This document shows, one piece after another, positions 9,411 through 19,809 of a DNA stretch of 64,000 nt. The notes beneath the pieces are model-generated. The model was not told where the DNA came from. It did no database searches and saw nothing but the letters and a program-made list of their open reading frames with translations. The position numbers were made by a program, and so were the translations under genes. Origin of the DNA: Sphingomonas ginkgonis (lineage in GTDB: Bacteria > Pseudomonadota > Alphaproteobacteria > Sphingomonadales > Sphingomonadaceae); the NCBI RefSeq assembly GCF_003970925.1, contig NZ_RWJF01000001.1:124001-188000 (forward strand). Reading direction: 5' to 3'. The stretch's first letter is position 1, and each line of letters begins with the position of its first letter.

Positions 9411-10399
9411 CGGCCAAGCCGCAGCTCGGCTTTCTCGGCACCGGCTGGATCGGCCGCCACCGGATGGAGGCGATGCTCGCGACCGGCGCGATCGAGGCGG
9501 TCGCAGTCGCCGAGCCCGACGACGAGAGCCGCGCCGCGGCGATCGGACTGGCGCCGGCCGCCATGCCGCTCGAGACCATCGACGAGCTGCTCGCGCAGGA
9601 TCTCGACGGGATCGTCATCGCCAGCCCCAGCGCGCTTCACGCCGAGCAGTCGATCCGTGCGCTCGAGAAAGGGTTCGCGGTGTTCTGCCAGAAGCCGCTC
9701 GGCCGCAGCGCGGACGAGGTGCGTGGCGTGGTCGAGGCGGCTAGGACGGCGGACAAGCTGCTCGGGGTCGACCTCAGCTATCGCCACACGGCCGGCATGC
9801 AGGCGATCCATCCGCTGCTGCAGGGCGGCGAGCTGGGGCGGATCTTCGCCGCCGACCTCGTCTTCCACAATGCCTATGGGCCGGACAAGCCGTGGTTCTA
9901 CGACCCCGCCCAGTCGGGCGGCGGCTGCGTGATGGATCTCGGTGTCCACCTGGTTGACCTCGCGCTGTGGGCGTTGGACTGGCCCGAGGTCATCGACGTC
10001 CAATCGCACCTGTTTGCCGACGGCGAGCCTCTGCGCGACCCGGCCGCACGCTGCGAGGATTATGCGGTCGCGACCATCACGCTGGCCGGGGGCGCGGTCA
10101 TCCGGCTGGGCTGCTCGTGGCGGCTGCAGGCGGGGGTCGAGGCGGTAATCGGCGCGGACTTCTACGGAACGCAGGGCGGCGCGTCGCTTCGCAACGAGGC
10201 GGGGAGCTTTTACGACTTCACCGCCCACCGTCTCGCCGGCACCCAGTCCAGCCCGCTTGCCGGGCTGGAGAGCGACTGGGGCGGCCGGGCGGCGACGGAC
10301 TGGGCCCGGCGCCTTGCGGCCGGAGAAGGCTTTGCGGCTGAGGTGGAGCGACTAGTCGACGTGTCCGGCGTGCTCGACCGCATCTACCGCCGCGACTAG
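9407..10399 (+). CDS. Gfo/Idh/MocA family oxidoreductase
   Basis: A 330-aa NAD(P)-dependent sugar or inositol dehydrogenase-type protein. The N-terminal nucleotide fold is GFLGTGWIGRHRMEAML; the family EKP motif appears as CQKPLG, with Glu replaced by Gln, while the catalytic Lys is kept. The C-terminal domain has GGGCVMDLGVHLVDLALWAL, giving the conserved His. The family includes inositol 2-dehydrogenases, so acting on the product of the nearby inositol-phosphate synthase is attractive but unproven. Its last 48 bp overlap tail-to-tail with the minus-strand gene ending at 10352. Confidence 0.88.
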   Translation: MTAKPQLGFLGTGWIGRHRMEAMLATGAIEAVAVAEPDDESRAAAIGLAPAAMPLETIDELLAQDLDGIVIASPSALHAEQSIRALEKGFAVFCQKPLGRSADEVRGVVEAARTADKLLGVDLSYRHTAGMQAIHPLLQGGELGRIFAADLVFHNAYGPDKPWFYDPAQSGGGCVMDLGVHLVDLALWALDWPEVIDVQSHLFADGEPLRDPAARCEDYAVATITLAGGAVIRLGCSWRLQAGVEAVIGADFYGTQGGASLRNEAGSFYDFTAHRLAGTQSSPLAGLESDWGGRAATDWARRLAAGEGFAAEVERLVDVSGVLDRIYRRD

Positions 10400-12040
10400 C
10401 GCGTCCAGCTTCGCTTCCATCTCGTCGGCAGCGGCGCGATTGCGGTCGGCTTCGGCCGGCCAGTGGCCGAGCATGTCCGCCGATAGCCGATGCGCGCCGA
10501 TGCGGAAGGCGGCATAGGCGCGGAGCATGAAGTCGAGCAGCGCCGGATCGCTGTTCAACGACCGCGCCAGCCGGGTCGCGTCGTCGCTTGCGAGATCCAG
10601 CTCGAGGATCGCCCCCGCCACGTCCCAGGCGATGTCCTGCGGCCCGACGAGATCGTGCGCGCAGTGGTGGTCGGTGGCATCGGTCTTGAGCAGTTGGCCG
10701 GACGGGACCCGAAGCCACTCGTGCCGCTGCATCCGCCCGTCGATCGCGACCGGACTGACGAGACTGGTCAGTCGCTTGGTGTCCGGCTGCCACTTGCCGA
10801 GCTGGCGCGGCGCGTTGTGGCGGGCCATGACGACGAGCTCATCGAGCGTGGCTCCGCTCGTCGCCGGCAGCGCGGCTCGAACCTGCAGATAGGCGGCGAG
10901 CTCGTCGATCGTCGGGGCCGACGCGACGGCGTCCTCGTGCCAACGCTGCACCAGCCAGCCATAGGCTAGCCCGGCTGTCTCTGCGCCAAAGCCGGCATGG
11001 TGGAGCCGGCGGGCGAGCGCGAGGCGCTGCTCGCCGAGTTTGCCGATCCCGGCGAACCGCACCTGCCATGCGCCATCGGCGGTCCTGACCCGGTACTTGG
11101 TGGCTTCCCACATCGGGTTGATCGCCGGCCAGCCGAACTCGGCCAGGCCGCCCTCCGCCCGCCAGGCGCCTCCCGACAGGTTGACGAGCGGCTCGCGGAG
11201 TTCGCCGACTTGGGAGGTGACCCAAGTGGGCAGCCGTGGGCCGAGCAGCGCATTCGGTTCGATTATCGGCCGCTGCGCCCGCGCCCAGCGCTGACGATGA
11301 CGCTCGCTCGCCTGTGCGCCAAGCGGACCGGCGTGACCGGGAAGGAAGGCAATCCGCTCCTCGGGAACGCCGTGCGACGCCAGCCAGTCCGCCACCGCGC
11401 CAAAGCTGCTGCCGGAGAGGCCGGGCCCCTCGTCGACCACGACATAGTGCGCCACGCCGTCGAGCAGCTTGGCCGACAGTTCGGCGTCGATCCTCAGTTC
11501 GCGGGCGAAGGGATCGCCGCTCGGTCGCAGCGTGGTCGGTCGGTCGGCATCCAGCACCGCAGCGGCCATGCAGGCAAGCCCGGAGCCGATGCTGCGCAGG
11601 CCGATGATCCGCGGCGGAGCGAGCAGTTGGAGCTGTTCGGCGGCGAGCGCATAGGCCTCCGGGTAGAGGACATAGAAGGCATGCCCCTCGGCCAGCCGGA
11701 TCCGAACCTCGTCACCCGGGAAAAGCACCTTTGGCAGCGAGGGTATCGGCACCGCGTCGGCAAAGTCCGATTGCCAGCTGCGGACCAGCGCATGGCCGAG
11801 CGAGACCAGCCCGTCGAGAAGCGCCGCCTCCGTCGGCCGCGCCCGGTCCTCGCCAGCTGCTGCGAAGTCGCGGTCGGCGACACCCTGCGCGAGACCGGCG
11901 AGGCCGATGAACAGTCCTGCTAAGGCTGCATGGCGCTCAAGGCCCGGGCTTAGGCAATTGGCCCGCTCGCGCCGGTCGCGAAGCTCGTCGAGGCGCGCGT
12001 CGGCGGAGACCGTCTCTTCATGGTCTCCGTAGACGAGCAT
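10352..12040 (-). CDS. Two-domain protein: phosphoribosyltransferase-like and kinase-like halves, function unknown
   Basis: 562 aa that I do not recognise as a named family. The first half (about residues 130-260) resembles a PRTase fold: IGLRSIGSGLACMAAAVL, then VVVDEGPGLSGSSFGAVADWL, which recalls the acidic-acidic...G-S-S PRPP loop. The second half (about 300-530) resembles an aminoglycoside/choline-kinase type fold, with LLKTDATDHHCAHDL and VGPQDIAWDVAGAILELDL taking the place of the HxD and D-W metal motifs. The start directly abuts the stop of the decarboxylase gene (TGA then ATG), so it is the last gene of the minus operon. Catalytic activity of either half is inference. Confidence 0.72.
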   Translation of the reverse strand: MLVYGDHEETVSADARLDELRDRRERANCLSPGLERHAALAGLFIGLAGLAQGVADRDFAAAGEDRARPTEAALLDGLVSLGHALVRSWQSDFADAVPIPSLPKVLFPGDEVRIRLAEGHAFYVLYPEAYALAAEQLQLLAPPRIIGLRSIGSGLACMAAAVLDADRPTTLRPSGDPFARELRIDAELSAKLLDGVAHYVVVDEGPGLSGSSFGAVADWLASHGVPEERIAFLPGHAGPLGAQASERHRQRWARAQRPIIEPNALLGPRLPTWVTSQVGELREPLVNLSGGAWRAEGGLAEFGWPAINPMWEATKYRVRTADGAWQVRFAGIGKLGEQRLALARRLHHAGFGAETAGLAYGWLVQRWHEDAVASAPTIDELAAYLQVRAALPATSGATLDELVVMARHNAPRQLGKWQPDTKRLTSLVSPVAIDGRMQRHEWLRVPSGQLLKTDATDHHCAHDLVGPQDIAWDVAGAILELDLASDDATRLARSLNSDPALLDFMLRAYAAFRIGAHRLSADMLGHWPAEADRNRAAADEMEAKLDALVAAVDAVEHAGHVD

Positions 12041-13057
<1,017 letters not shown>

Positions 13058-13074
13058 GCGGTTACTCTCCATGT

Positions 13075-14166
13075 TCATGAAAGGGCGAGGGCGGGACGCG
13101 TCGACCGCACCTGCTCCGAGGATACCAAGAGATCACGTTCCAGTTCCGCGGCCCGATGTCCAGCGGTGTGCGATTCCAGGATGACGTGCCGCGCGGCAAC
13201 ACCCATGTTCCGGCGAGCGGCGTCATCGAGCGCCAGCGCTGCCAGTACATCGTTGGTCCGCCTGGCAAGGATGATCTGCTCGCCTGGCCGGAACAGCTGG
13301 TCGAGCCCTGGCCAGATGTCGGAGATGACCGGCGTCGCGCAGGCGGCGGCTTCGAACAGTCGGACCGAGGGCGACCAGCCAGCGGCGATCATGTCGGCCC
13401 GGGTCACGTTGAGGGTGAGGCGAGAGGCGGCGTAGAAGGCGGGGTGTTCGGCAGGCGGCACATGCTCGATCCGCTCGACATTGGCCGGCCAGTCGATCGT
13501 CGCCGGATACTGCGGACCGGCGACGCAGAAGCGGCGCTCCGGGGCCAGCCGGGCGGCTTCGACCAGCAGCGCGTCGAGGGTCGGCTGGCGATCGTCGCTG
13601 TAGGTGCCGAGATAGGAAAGATCCCAGCGGGGTTCCGCAGGAAGGGGGCGATAAACCTGCTCGTCGACCGAGCAATAGAGCGCACGCGCGGCCGGGGAGC
13701 GGTACTGCTCCTCGAGGAAGCGCAGGGTCGGACCACCGGTAAAGCTGAAATAGACGTCGTAGTTGGGGATCAGCTCGGGCGCGAGATATTCGAAGTCGCC
13801 GCGCGCTAGCTTGGCGAGGGTGACCGGCGTGTCGATGTCGTAGAAGCAGCGGACGCCTTCTGCGGTCTCCTGCACGAACCGCCCGACCGCGACGCCGTCA
13901 GGGACGTAGGAGCCGACCATGACCGCATCGGCATCGCGGATTTCCGCGGTCCAGCGCTTCAGCTCCTCGAGGTCCGAGTAGAAGCGCAGGGTGCAGAAAT
14001 CGGGATCGGGCAGGTCGCGCTGGTTGCGGTACCAGGGCACGTCCCGCTCAAGGAACAGGATATCGTGGCCCCGCTCGGCGAAGGCGCGGAGCAGCGCCCG
14101 GAAGGTGGTGGCGTGGCCGTTGCCCCAGCTGGAGGACAGCGAGAGGCCGAGAACGACGAGCTTCAT
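13075..14166 (-). CDS. CgeB-type glycosyltransferase 1
   Basis: 363 aa of the CgeB/DUF3880-glycosyltransferase 1_2 type, GT-B fold. The N terminus reads LVVLGLSLSSSWGNGHATTF, then ALLRAFAERGHDILFLERD; the donor-side half has WSPSVRLFEAAACATPVISD and GEQIILAR. First of three adjacent paralogues on the minus strand, all overlapping by 4 bp. No membrane segment, so it is probably cytosolic. Acceptor and donor are unknown; the UDP-xylose-type enzyme next to it suggests one donor. Confidence 0.85.
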   Translation of the reverse strand: MKLVVLGLSLSSSWGNGHATTFRALLRAFAERGHDILFLERDVPWYRNQRDLPDPDFCTLRFYSDLEELKRWTAEIRDADAVMVGSYVPDGVAVGRFVQETAEGVRCFYDIDTPVTLAKLARGDFEYLAPELIPNYDVYFSFTGGPTLRFLEEQYRSPAARALYCSVDEQVYRPLPAEPRWDLSYLGTYSDDRQPTLDALLVEAARLAPERRFCVAGPQYPATIDWPANVERIEHVPPAEHPAFYAASRLTLNVTRADMIAAGWSPSVRLFEAAACATPVISDIWPGLDQLFRPGEQIILARRTNDVLAALALDDAARRNMGVAARHVILESHTAGHRAAELERDLLVSSEQVRSTRPALALS

Positions 14167-15257
14167 GCCGCCACCATCTCGCGCTTGGCGGCAAGCTCGC
14201 GGCGCAGGATCGCGTCGACCTGCTCGCCCCTGAGCGCATAGGTATGGTCACGCGACACGCGGCGCAACGCGGCGTCGCCGATGGCCCGCGCACGCTCGGG
14301 GGTGAGCGCCTGGAGGTGTTGGGCGACGTCCTGACCGTCGCGAGCGACCAGCACTTCCTTGTCAGGGGCGAGGAACTGCTCGATCCCCTCCCAGGCGTCG
14401 GTGATCAGGCAGGCCGCCGCACCGGCCGCCTCGAACACCCGAGTGGCGGGCGAGAAGCCGATGTTCGCCATGCTGTCGCGGGCAACGTTGAGCACGGCCA
14501 ACGGCGTGCAGTTGAAGGCATTGTGGTCGGCGGTCCCGACATGGCCGATCCCGCGAACGTTCGCCGGCATCGCCTTGGTCTCCCACCCGTTGCCGCCGAT
14601 CAGGAAGGGGCGGTCGGACAGCAGCGCGGCGGCGCGAAGGAAGAACTCCTCGACGCGGACCTCGCGGTCGGGAAGGCGGTTGGCAAGGAAGTTGAGATCG
14701 GCCTGGAAGCGCGCGTTGGGCGGGACCGGGTGATGGGTCGCCGGGTCGAGCGCGTTGTACACGGGAATGCACTGGCGCGCACCGAAGCCGGTGTAACGCT
14801 CGACGACCGGCGGACCGCCGCCGTAGGTCAGCACCAGGTCGAACTCCGGCAGGCGACGGCGCAGCGGATGGTCGGACTGGCCGGCGATCTCCTCGAGCGT
14901 CGCCGCGGCATCGACGTCCCAGTAGATGCGGAGCGCGCCCGGCGCCGCTTGGTCGAGCACGCCCTCCAGGAGTTCGTCGTCGAACACCCCGACCCCGCTC
15001 GCCTTGACGACGGCATCGGCCTCGCCGGCGCGCGCCAGCACAGCGCGGCAGGCCTCGGGCGTTGCATCCCACACGACCACCTCCGCCCATTCTGGCGGAT
15101 CAATGTCGCGGTGCTGCTGGCGATCGAAGGCGTCGGGCTCGAAGAAGGTGATCCGGTGCCCGCGCCGGGCCAGTTCGCCAAGCACGCCGCGGTAATAGGT
15201 CGCGGCGCCGTTCCAGTAGCTGCTGAGGAGGCTGGAGCCGTAGAAGGCGATGTTCAT
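14163..15257 (-). CDS. CgeB-type glycosyltransferase 2
   Basis: 364 aa, paralogue of the neighbouring genes. The N terminus is MNIAFYGSSLLSSYWNGAAT then YYRGVLGELARRGHRITFFE; the C-terminal half has GFSPATRVFEAAGAAACLI and WEGIEQFLAPDKEVLVARDG. The frame is open far upstream to 16040, but ATG 15257 is taken because it overlaps the preceding stop in ATGA and gives the same N-terminal pattern as the paralogues. Confidence 0.85.
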   Translation of the reverse strand: MNIAFYGSSLLSSYWNGAATYYRGVLGELARRGHRITFFEPDAFDRQQHRDIDPPEWAEVVVWDATPEACRAVLARAGEADAVVKASGVGVFDDELLEGVLDQAAPGALRIYWDVDAAATLEEIAGQSDHPLRRRLPEFDLVLTYGGGPPVVERYTGFGARQCIPVYNALDPATHHPVPPNARFQADLNFLANRLPDREVRVEEFFLRAAALLSDRPFLIGGNGWETKAMPANVRGIGHVGTADHNAFNCTPLAVLNVARDSMANIGFSPATRVFEAAGAAACLITDAWEGIEQFLAPDKEVLVARDGQDVAQHLQALTPERARAIGDAALRRVSRDHTYALRGEQVDAILRRELAAKREMVAA

Positions 15258-16366
15258 GCGGGGACGGGTTCCTTGATCGGGGCGCCGAGTCGCCCGGCGA
15301 TCGCCAGCAGCTCGTCGACGCGGTGCGCGCAGCTGTGGCGCGCGTGGATGGTGGCGAGGCCGTGCGTGACGAGCGACCGGCGCAGGTCTGGGTCGGCGGC
15401 GAGCGCGCGCAGGTGACGCGTCATCTCCGCCCCGTCGCGCGCGACCAGATAGTCCTCGCCCGGCGTGAACAGCTGCTCGCAATCGTCCCACGGCGCGGAG
15501 ACCAGCGGGATGCCGCAGGCCAAGGCCTCGAACACGCGGATGGTCGGAATGCCTGGCAGCAGCGTGGTGTAGAAGCGGCGCGGAACGTGCACCGTCGCGA
15601 GGTGATGCGCGAACACCTCCGGCGCGCGGGCATTGGGCAGCCAGCCGCGGAAGTTCACGCCGTAGCGCTCGAGCGTCGTCAGTGCCTCGGGCGGGTAGCG
15701 GACGCCGAAGATGTCGAGCGGGAGCCCGGCCTCCTGCGCCGGGCGGAACAGGTACTCCTCCAGCTCGGCCGAGCGCTCGCCGTCGCCCCAGTTGCCGATC
15801 CACACCAGTCCGTCGCGGTCGACCGGCTCGGCCGGCGGGTGGAACAGCCGCGTATCGGCCGCCTCGTGCCAGACGAACACCCGACCTTCCCAGCCCCAGC
15901 GCCGATAGACTGCGGCCAGCGTCTCGCCGAACGCCAGCACCCCGTCGTAGCCGCTGAGGTCGAAGGCGCGGATTGCCTGCTCTTCGCTGACCGCCCGGTG
16001 GTGGGTGTCGTGGAACAGGATGGTGAAGGGAGCGCCGCACCGGCGCTGCTCACCGATCGCCGCGACCAGTGCCGGGTCATTCCACTCGTGGACGATGACG
16101 AGGTCGGCGCCGTCGGTCAGCGCGGCGAGATCGGCGTCGGGCTCGAAGCTGCGCGATTCGAGCTCTGGATAAGCATAGCGGTAGGCGTGCAGTCCCTCCG
16201 GCCCATGGTCGGCGAGCAGGTTCTGCAGGCTCCACGCCCCGGCCGGCTCGTAAGCGCGGACGTCGTGCCCGCGGGCGATGAGTTCGCGCAGCACGCCGCG
16301 GAGAAAGTGGGCGTTGCCGTGGTTCCAGCAGCTCGCCAGCGAATGGGTGAAATAGACGACCCTCAT
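15254..16366 (-). CDS. CgeB-type glycosyltransferase 3
   Basis: 370 aa, third paralogue. The N terminus VVYFTHSLASCWNHGNAHFL is followed by RGVLRELIARGHDVRAYEP; the donor half has GIPTIRVFEALACGIPLVSA and GEDYLVARDGAEMTRHL. Compared with copies 1 and 2 it carries a distinct middle with ILFHDTHHRAVSEEQAI. Overlaps its neighbours by 4 bp at both ends. Confidence 0.85.
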   Translation of the reverse strand: MRVVYFTHSLASCWNHGNAHFLRGVLRELIARGHDVRAYEPAGAWSLQNLLADHGPEGLHAYRYAYPELESRSFEPDADLAALTDGADLVIVHEWNDPALVAAIGEQRRCGAPFTILFHDTHHRAVSEEQAIRAFDLSGYDGVLAFGETLAAVYRRWGWEGRVFVWHEAADTRLFHPPAEPVDRDGLVWIGNWGDGERSAELEEYLFRPAQEAGLPLDIFGVRYPPEALTTLERYGVNFRGWLPNARAPEVFAHHLATVHVPRRFYTTLLPGIPTIRVFEALACGIPLVSAPWDDCEQLFTPGEDYLVARDGAEMTRHLRALAADPDLRRSLVTHGLATIHARHSCAHRVDELLAIAGRLGAPIKEPVPA

Positions 16367-17427
16367 GCCGCCACCCGAGCATCGGCGCCGATGACCGAAC
16401 GATAGTGACCGAGCATGGCGGCAGCGGTCGCCCGCGGGGTGAAGCGCGCCGCGCGGGCGCGGGCCGCTGCGCCCAGCCGGTCGCGCTCTTGAGGATCTTG
16501 CAGCAGGCGCTCGGCTGCCTCCGCGAAGGCTGCGGCGTCACAAGCCGGCACGAAGGTCGCGGCGCCGTCCCACAGTTCGCGGAAAACCGGGGTGTCGGCG
16601 AGCAGAAGCGCGCAACCGGCCTGAGCCGCCTCGAGCACCGCCAGCCCGAACGGCTCATAAAGTGCCGCCGAGGCGAAGACTGGGCGAGCCGCGAGCTTCG
16701 CCGCCAGCGCGTCGTCGCTCAGCCGGCCAAGCGCCACGGCATGATCGAGAGTCACCCCGCCGCCATGCGGCTCGCGGAGGCTGCCGGCGGCTTCGAGCGG
16801 CACGGACAGAAAGGCTGCGGCGCGATCGAGGGTCGTGACATTCTTGCCCTCGTCGCCGAGCCGCCCGGCGGTCAGCACCGTGTCGCTGCGAGGAAGCCCG
16901 GACGGCAGCGGCAGCGGCGAGCGGCCGTTGTGAACGACTTGCGGCAGGACGCCGTAGCAGCGCTCGACCGCGGCGGCGAAGGCGTGGCTCGGCGCTACCG
17001 CGAGGATGGAACGGCGCAGTCCCTCGGCGACCAGCGCCGCGCGCCAGGCAAGGTCGACCGGCAGCGGGCCGTCCTTAACCGCTTCCCACCAGCTCGCGAC
17101 GCAGCTGTGGATCAGCGCGACGACCGGGACCGCGAAGTCGGCGCAGGCGAGCGCCGGCGAATGGATTTGCACCAGGTCCGCGCCGCGCTCCCGCGCCAGC
17201 CGGGCGAGGGCAGCGGCGGCATCGCGCACCGCAGCTTCGTCCGCGGCCAGCCAGTCGAGCGGCAGGCCGGTATCGACGAGGGCAAGCGCGGCATGATCGA
17301 GCCCGGCCGGCACCGGACCCATCAGCGCGACGAGGACGTCGACCCCCGCCGCGCCGAGCGCGTCGGCGAGATCGCGGGTATAGGTCCAGACACCGCCCAC
17401 CGCATCCGTGGTGAGGATCAGCCTCAA
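16363..17427 (-). CDS. GT4-type glycosyltransferase (TTG start)
   Basis: 354 aa, GT-B glycosyltransferase. The N terminus RLILTTDAVGGVWTYTRDLA is a typical GT4 beginning with a glycine-rich loop, and SAALYEPFGLAVLEAAQAG is the E-x7-E donor motif. The only sensible start is TTG at 17427, which overlaps the preceding TGA (TTGA); upstream codons belong to the previous gene. The cytosolic enzyme extends a glycan with a nucleotide sugar not identifiable here. Confidence 0.83.
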   Translation of the reverse strand: MRLILTTDAVGGVWTYTRDLADALGAAGVDVLVALMGPVPAGLDHAALALVDTGLPLDWLAADEAAVRDAAAALARLARERGADLVQIHSPALACADFAVPVVALIHSCVASWWEAVKDGPLPVDLAWRAALVAEGLRRSILAVAPSHAFAAAVERCYGVLPQVVHNGRSPLPLPSGLPRSDTVLTAGRLGDEGKNVTTLDRAAAFLSVPLEAAGSLREPHGGGVTLDHAVALGRLSDDALAAKLAARPVFASAALYEPFGLAVLEAAQAGCALLLADTPVFRELWDGAATFVPACDAAAFAEAAERLLQDPQERDRLGAAARARAARFTPRATAAAMLGHYRSVIGADARVAA

Positions 17428-18494
17428 TGCGCCGCCCCGGCCGCCATCGGCTCGCGCGCCCCCAGCGACAGGCCGCGTTCCCCCGCCAGCCACTCGGCCA
17501 GCGCGGTCACGCCCGAGCGCCATTCGACCGGCGCCTTGAGCCCGAGCTCGCGGCGGACCGCGCGCCCATCGGCGACGAAGTAGCGCTGGTCGCCCGCACG
17601 CCAGTCGTCAAAGCGGAGGTCGACCTCGCGCCCGGTCAGCTCGCCGATGAAGCCGATCAGCTCGCGCAGCGACACCGCGTTGCGCGGGCCGCCGCCGAGG
17701 TTGAAGGCTCGCCCGCTAACACGGTCGATGTTGCGCCAGACCGCCATGTAGGTGTCGACCGCGTCCGACACGTCGAGGATGTCGCGGACCTGGCAGCCGT
17801 CGCCATAGAGGGTGATCGTCTCGCCCTCGAGCGCCTTGATGAGGAAGTGCGCGACCCAGCCCTGGTCCTCGGTTCCCATCTGCCGCTCGCCATAGATGCA
17901 GCTCATCCGCAGCACCGCGGTGGGCAGGCCGAAGCTACGGCCATAGTCGAGCACATACTGGTCGGCGGCGCCCTTGGAGCAGCCATAGGGCGTGTGGAAG
18001 TCGAGCGGCCGGGTCTCGCCGATGCCATGGTCGCGGACGGCCGGATCGACCGGGGAGTAGCGCTCGTCCTCGAGCCTCAGGTCGACATCGGCAAGATCAC
18101 CGTAGACCTTGTTGGTCGAAGCGAAGATCAGCGGCACGCGCCGGCCGCCGGTGCGCAGCGCATCGAGCAGGTTGAGCGTGCCGAGGATGTTGACCGAGAA
18201 ATCATCGCGCGGGTCGACCAGCGAAGTCGTGACGGCGACCTGCGCGGCCATGTGGAAGACGGCGGACGCCTCTTTGGCCGCGGCGACCACCGAGTCCTCG
18301 TCGCGGATGTCGGCGACGACGCTGCTAATCCGCTCGGGATGGCGACTGGTCAGCCAGGCGAGGTTGCGTTCGACCCCGGCGCGGGCGAGCGCGTCGTAGA
18401 CCAGCACGTCATGGCCCTCGCCGGCGAGCCGGTCGGCGATGTTGCAGCCGATGAAGCCTGCCCCGCCGGTGACGAGGATCGGCCGGCGGCTCAC
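17424..18494 (-). CDS. NAD-dependent sugar epimerase, CDP-paratose 2-epimerase-like
   Basis: 356 aa, extended SDR. ILVTGGAGFIGCNIADRLAG and ARAGVERNLAWL are close to the TyvE pattern, as are PYGCSKGAADQYVLDYGRSF with the Tyr-x3-Lys pair and GTEDQGWVAHFLIKALEG. A 2- or 4-epimerase of an NDP-sugar is likely; the exact sugar is not readable. The start is GTG 18494, overlapping the upstream stop as GTGA. Sits in the middle of the minus operon. Confidence 0.82.
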   Translation of the reverse strand: MSRRPILVTGGAGFIGCNIADRLAGEGHDVLVYDALARAGVERNLAWLTSRHPERISSVVADIRDEDSVVAAAKEASAVFHMAAQVAVTTSLVDPRDDFSVNILGTLNLLDALRTGGRRVPLIFASTNKVYGDLADVDLRLEDERYSPVDPAVRDHGIGETRPLDFHTPYGCSKGAADQYVLDYGRSFGLPTAVLRMSCIYGERQMGTEDQGWVAHFLIKALEGETITLYGDGCQVRDILDVSDAVDTYMAVWRNIDRVSGRAFNLGGGPRNAVSLRELIGFIGELTGREVDLRFDDWRAGDQRYFVADGRAVRRELGLKAPVEWRSGVTALAEWLAGERGLSLGAREPMAAGAAH

Positions 18495-19606
18495 GCCACC
18501 AGTCCCCGCTTCTCGAGCTCGGCGCGGGCCTGATCGACCCTGTCGACCGCCTCCTCCTCGGCGACCCAGCCGGCCAGCTCGGCGAGCCCTTCCTGGAAGT
18601 CGCGCTCCGCCCTGAAGCCGAGCCGATCGGCCGCGAGGCTCCCGTCGCAGAAGCAGTGGCGGATGTCGCCCACCCGGGTCTTGCCGACCACTTCCGGTTC
18701 GATGTCGTTGCGGTTCATCGCCGCGCCGAGCGAGCGGGCGACTTCGGTGACCGAGCGATCGTGGCCGGAGCCGATATTGAACACGCCGCCGACCGCCTCG
18801 GGCTTCTCCAGCGCGTCGGCGAAGGCGCGGGCGACGTCGCCGACATAGACGAAGTCGCGGCGCTGCTCGCCGTCCTCGAAGACCATCGGCTTCTGCCCGT
18901 TGAGCAGCCGCGACGCGAAGATCGCCAGCACGCCGGTATAGGGATTGGATAGCGCCTGCCCGGGGCCGTAGACGTTGAACAGGCGGAGGCAGACCCCTTC
19001 CATGCCGTAGGCCTCGGCCATGATCATGGTCGTTCGCTCCTGCACGAACTTGTTGAGCGCGTAGATCGAGGCGAGCGCCGGCTGCTTCCATTCCGGCGTC
19101 GGCACCGGGCTGAGCGGCCGACCCTGGTCGTCGAGCGGCTCCCAGCTCTGGCTCTCCGACCGGCGCGGCTGGCGGATGGCGTTCTCGACCAGCTTGCCGT
19201 CGACGTCGCGGTACAGCCCCTCCCCGTAGATGCTCATGGAGGAGGCGGTGACGATCCGCCGCACCGGGCGCTCGATCAGCTTTTCGGTGAGCACCGCGGT
19301 GCCGACGTCGTTGACGCTGGTGTAACGTTCGACCGCATACATCGACTGGCCGACCCCGACTTCGGCGGCGAGATGGATCACGCTGTCGACGCCGTCGAGC
19401 GCCTTCGTCACCGCGTCGCCGTTCCGGACGTCTGCGCGGATCAGCTCGGCCTCGCGGTTCAGCGCGGCGGGCCGCTCGGTGTCGCCGTGGACCTGCTCGA
19501 TCAGACTGTCGAGAACCCGGACCTTGTGGCCCCTGCGAAGCAGCTCCTCGGTCACAAATCGGCCGATGAAGCCGGCACCGCCCGTGATCAGAACCGTCTC
19601 GCCCAA
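18491..19606 (-). CDS. NAD-dependent epimerase/dehydratase (extended SDR)
   Basis: 371 aa from TTG 19606. ETVLITGGAGFIGRFVTEEL gives the NAD site; the catalytic region is TASSMSIYGEG and SIYALNKFVQERTTMIMAEA with Tyr-x3-Lys; LRLFNVYGPGQALSNPYTG follows. I choose TTG because GGGGAGCAAGGA lies just upstream and the fold starts there; an in-frame ATG near 19693 would add about 29 residues without family character. First gene of the seven-gene minus operon, divergent from the phosphatase gene. Confidence 0.8.
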   Translation of the reverse strand: MGETVLITGGAGFIGRFVTEELLRRGHKVRVLDSLIEQVHGDTERPAALNREAELIRADVRNGDAVTKALDGVDSVIHLAAEVGVGQSMYAVERYTSVNDVGTAVLTEKLIERPVRRIVTASSMSIYGEGLYRDVDGKLVENAIRQPRRSESQSWEPLDDQGRPLSPVPTPEWKQPALASIYALNKFVQERTTMIMAEAYGMEGVCLRLFNVYGPGQALSNPYTGVLAIFASRLLNGQKPMVFEDGEQRRDFVYVGDVARAFADALEKPEAVGGVFNIGSGHDRSVTEVARSLGAAMNRNDIEPEVVGKTRVGDIRHCFCDGSLAADRLGFRAERDFQEGLAELAGWVAEEEAVDRVDQARAELEKRGLVA

Positions 19607-19809
19607 TATCCTTGCTCCCCACCGGAACGACGCGGCACCGGAACAATCCGACCGCGAAATGAATTGTTCGTCTGTCCAATGAAGCTTGTTCATCTTTGTT
19701 CCCGGGGGCGCGACCCTTGCCGGGCAAGCCAGCCGTTTTCTTTTGCTACCGGCATGAGGGAACAAAGCTTCGTGGAGCGCTGTTGAGGGGCCGAAACAAG
19801 GGGAGCCCG
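19607..19809. promoter_or_regulatory. Divergent promoter region of the glycan cluster
   Basis: 203 bp between the SDR gene (minus) and the phosphatase gene (plus). It holds ACCGGAAC twice (19621 and 19637) and TTGTTC three times (near 19664, 19690 and 19698), the latter partly complementary to the GAACAA at 19641. These repeats could be operator half-sites. I see no convincing -35/-10 pair. Confidence 0.4.

Noticed and set aside
15258..16040. N-terminal extension of CgeB-type gene 2
   Set aside because: Lies wholly within gene 3 in another frame; the extension is Arg-rich and the paralogues start at the ATGA junction.
19664..19702. LexA (SOS) box in the divergent region
   Set aside because: GTTC repeats are 6 bp apart at the best place, whereas the alphaproteobacterial box needs 7; no SOS gene nearby.
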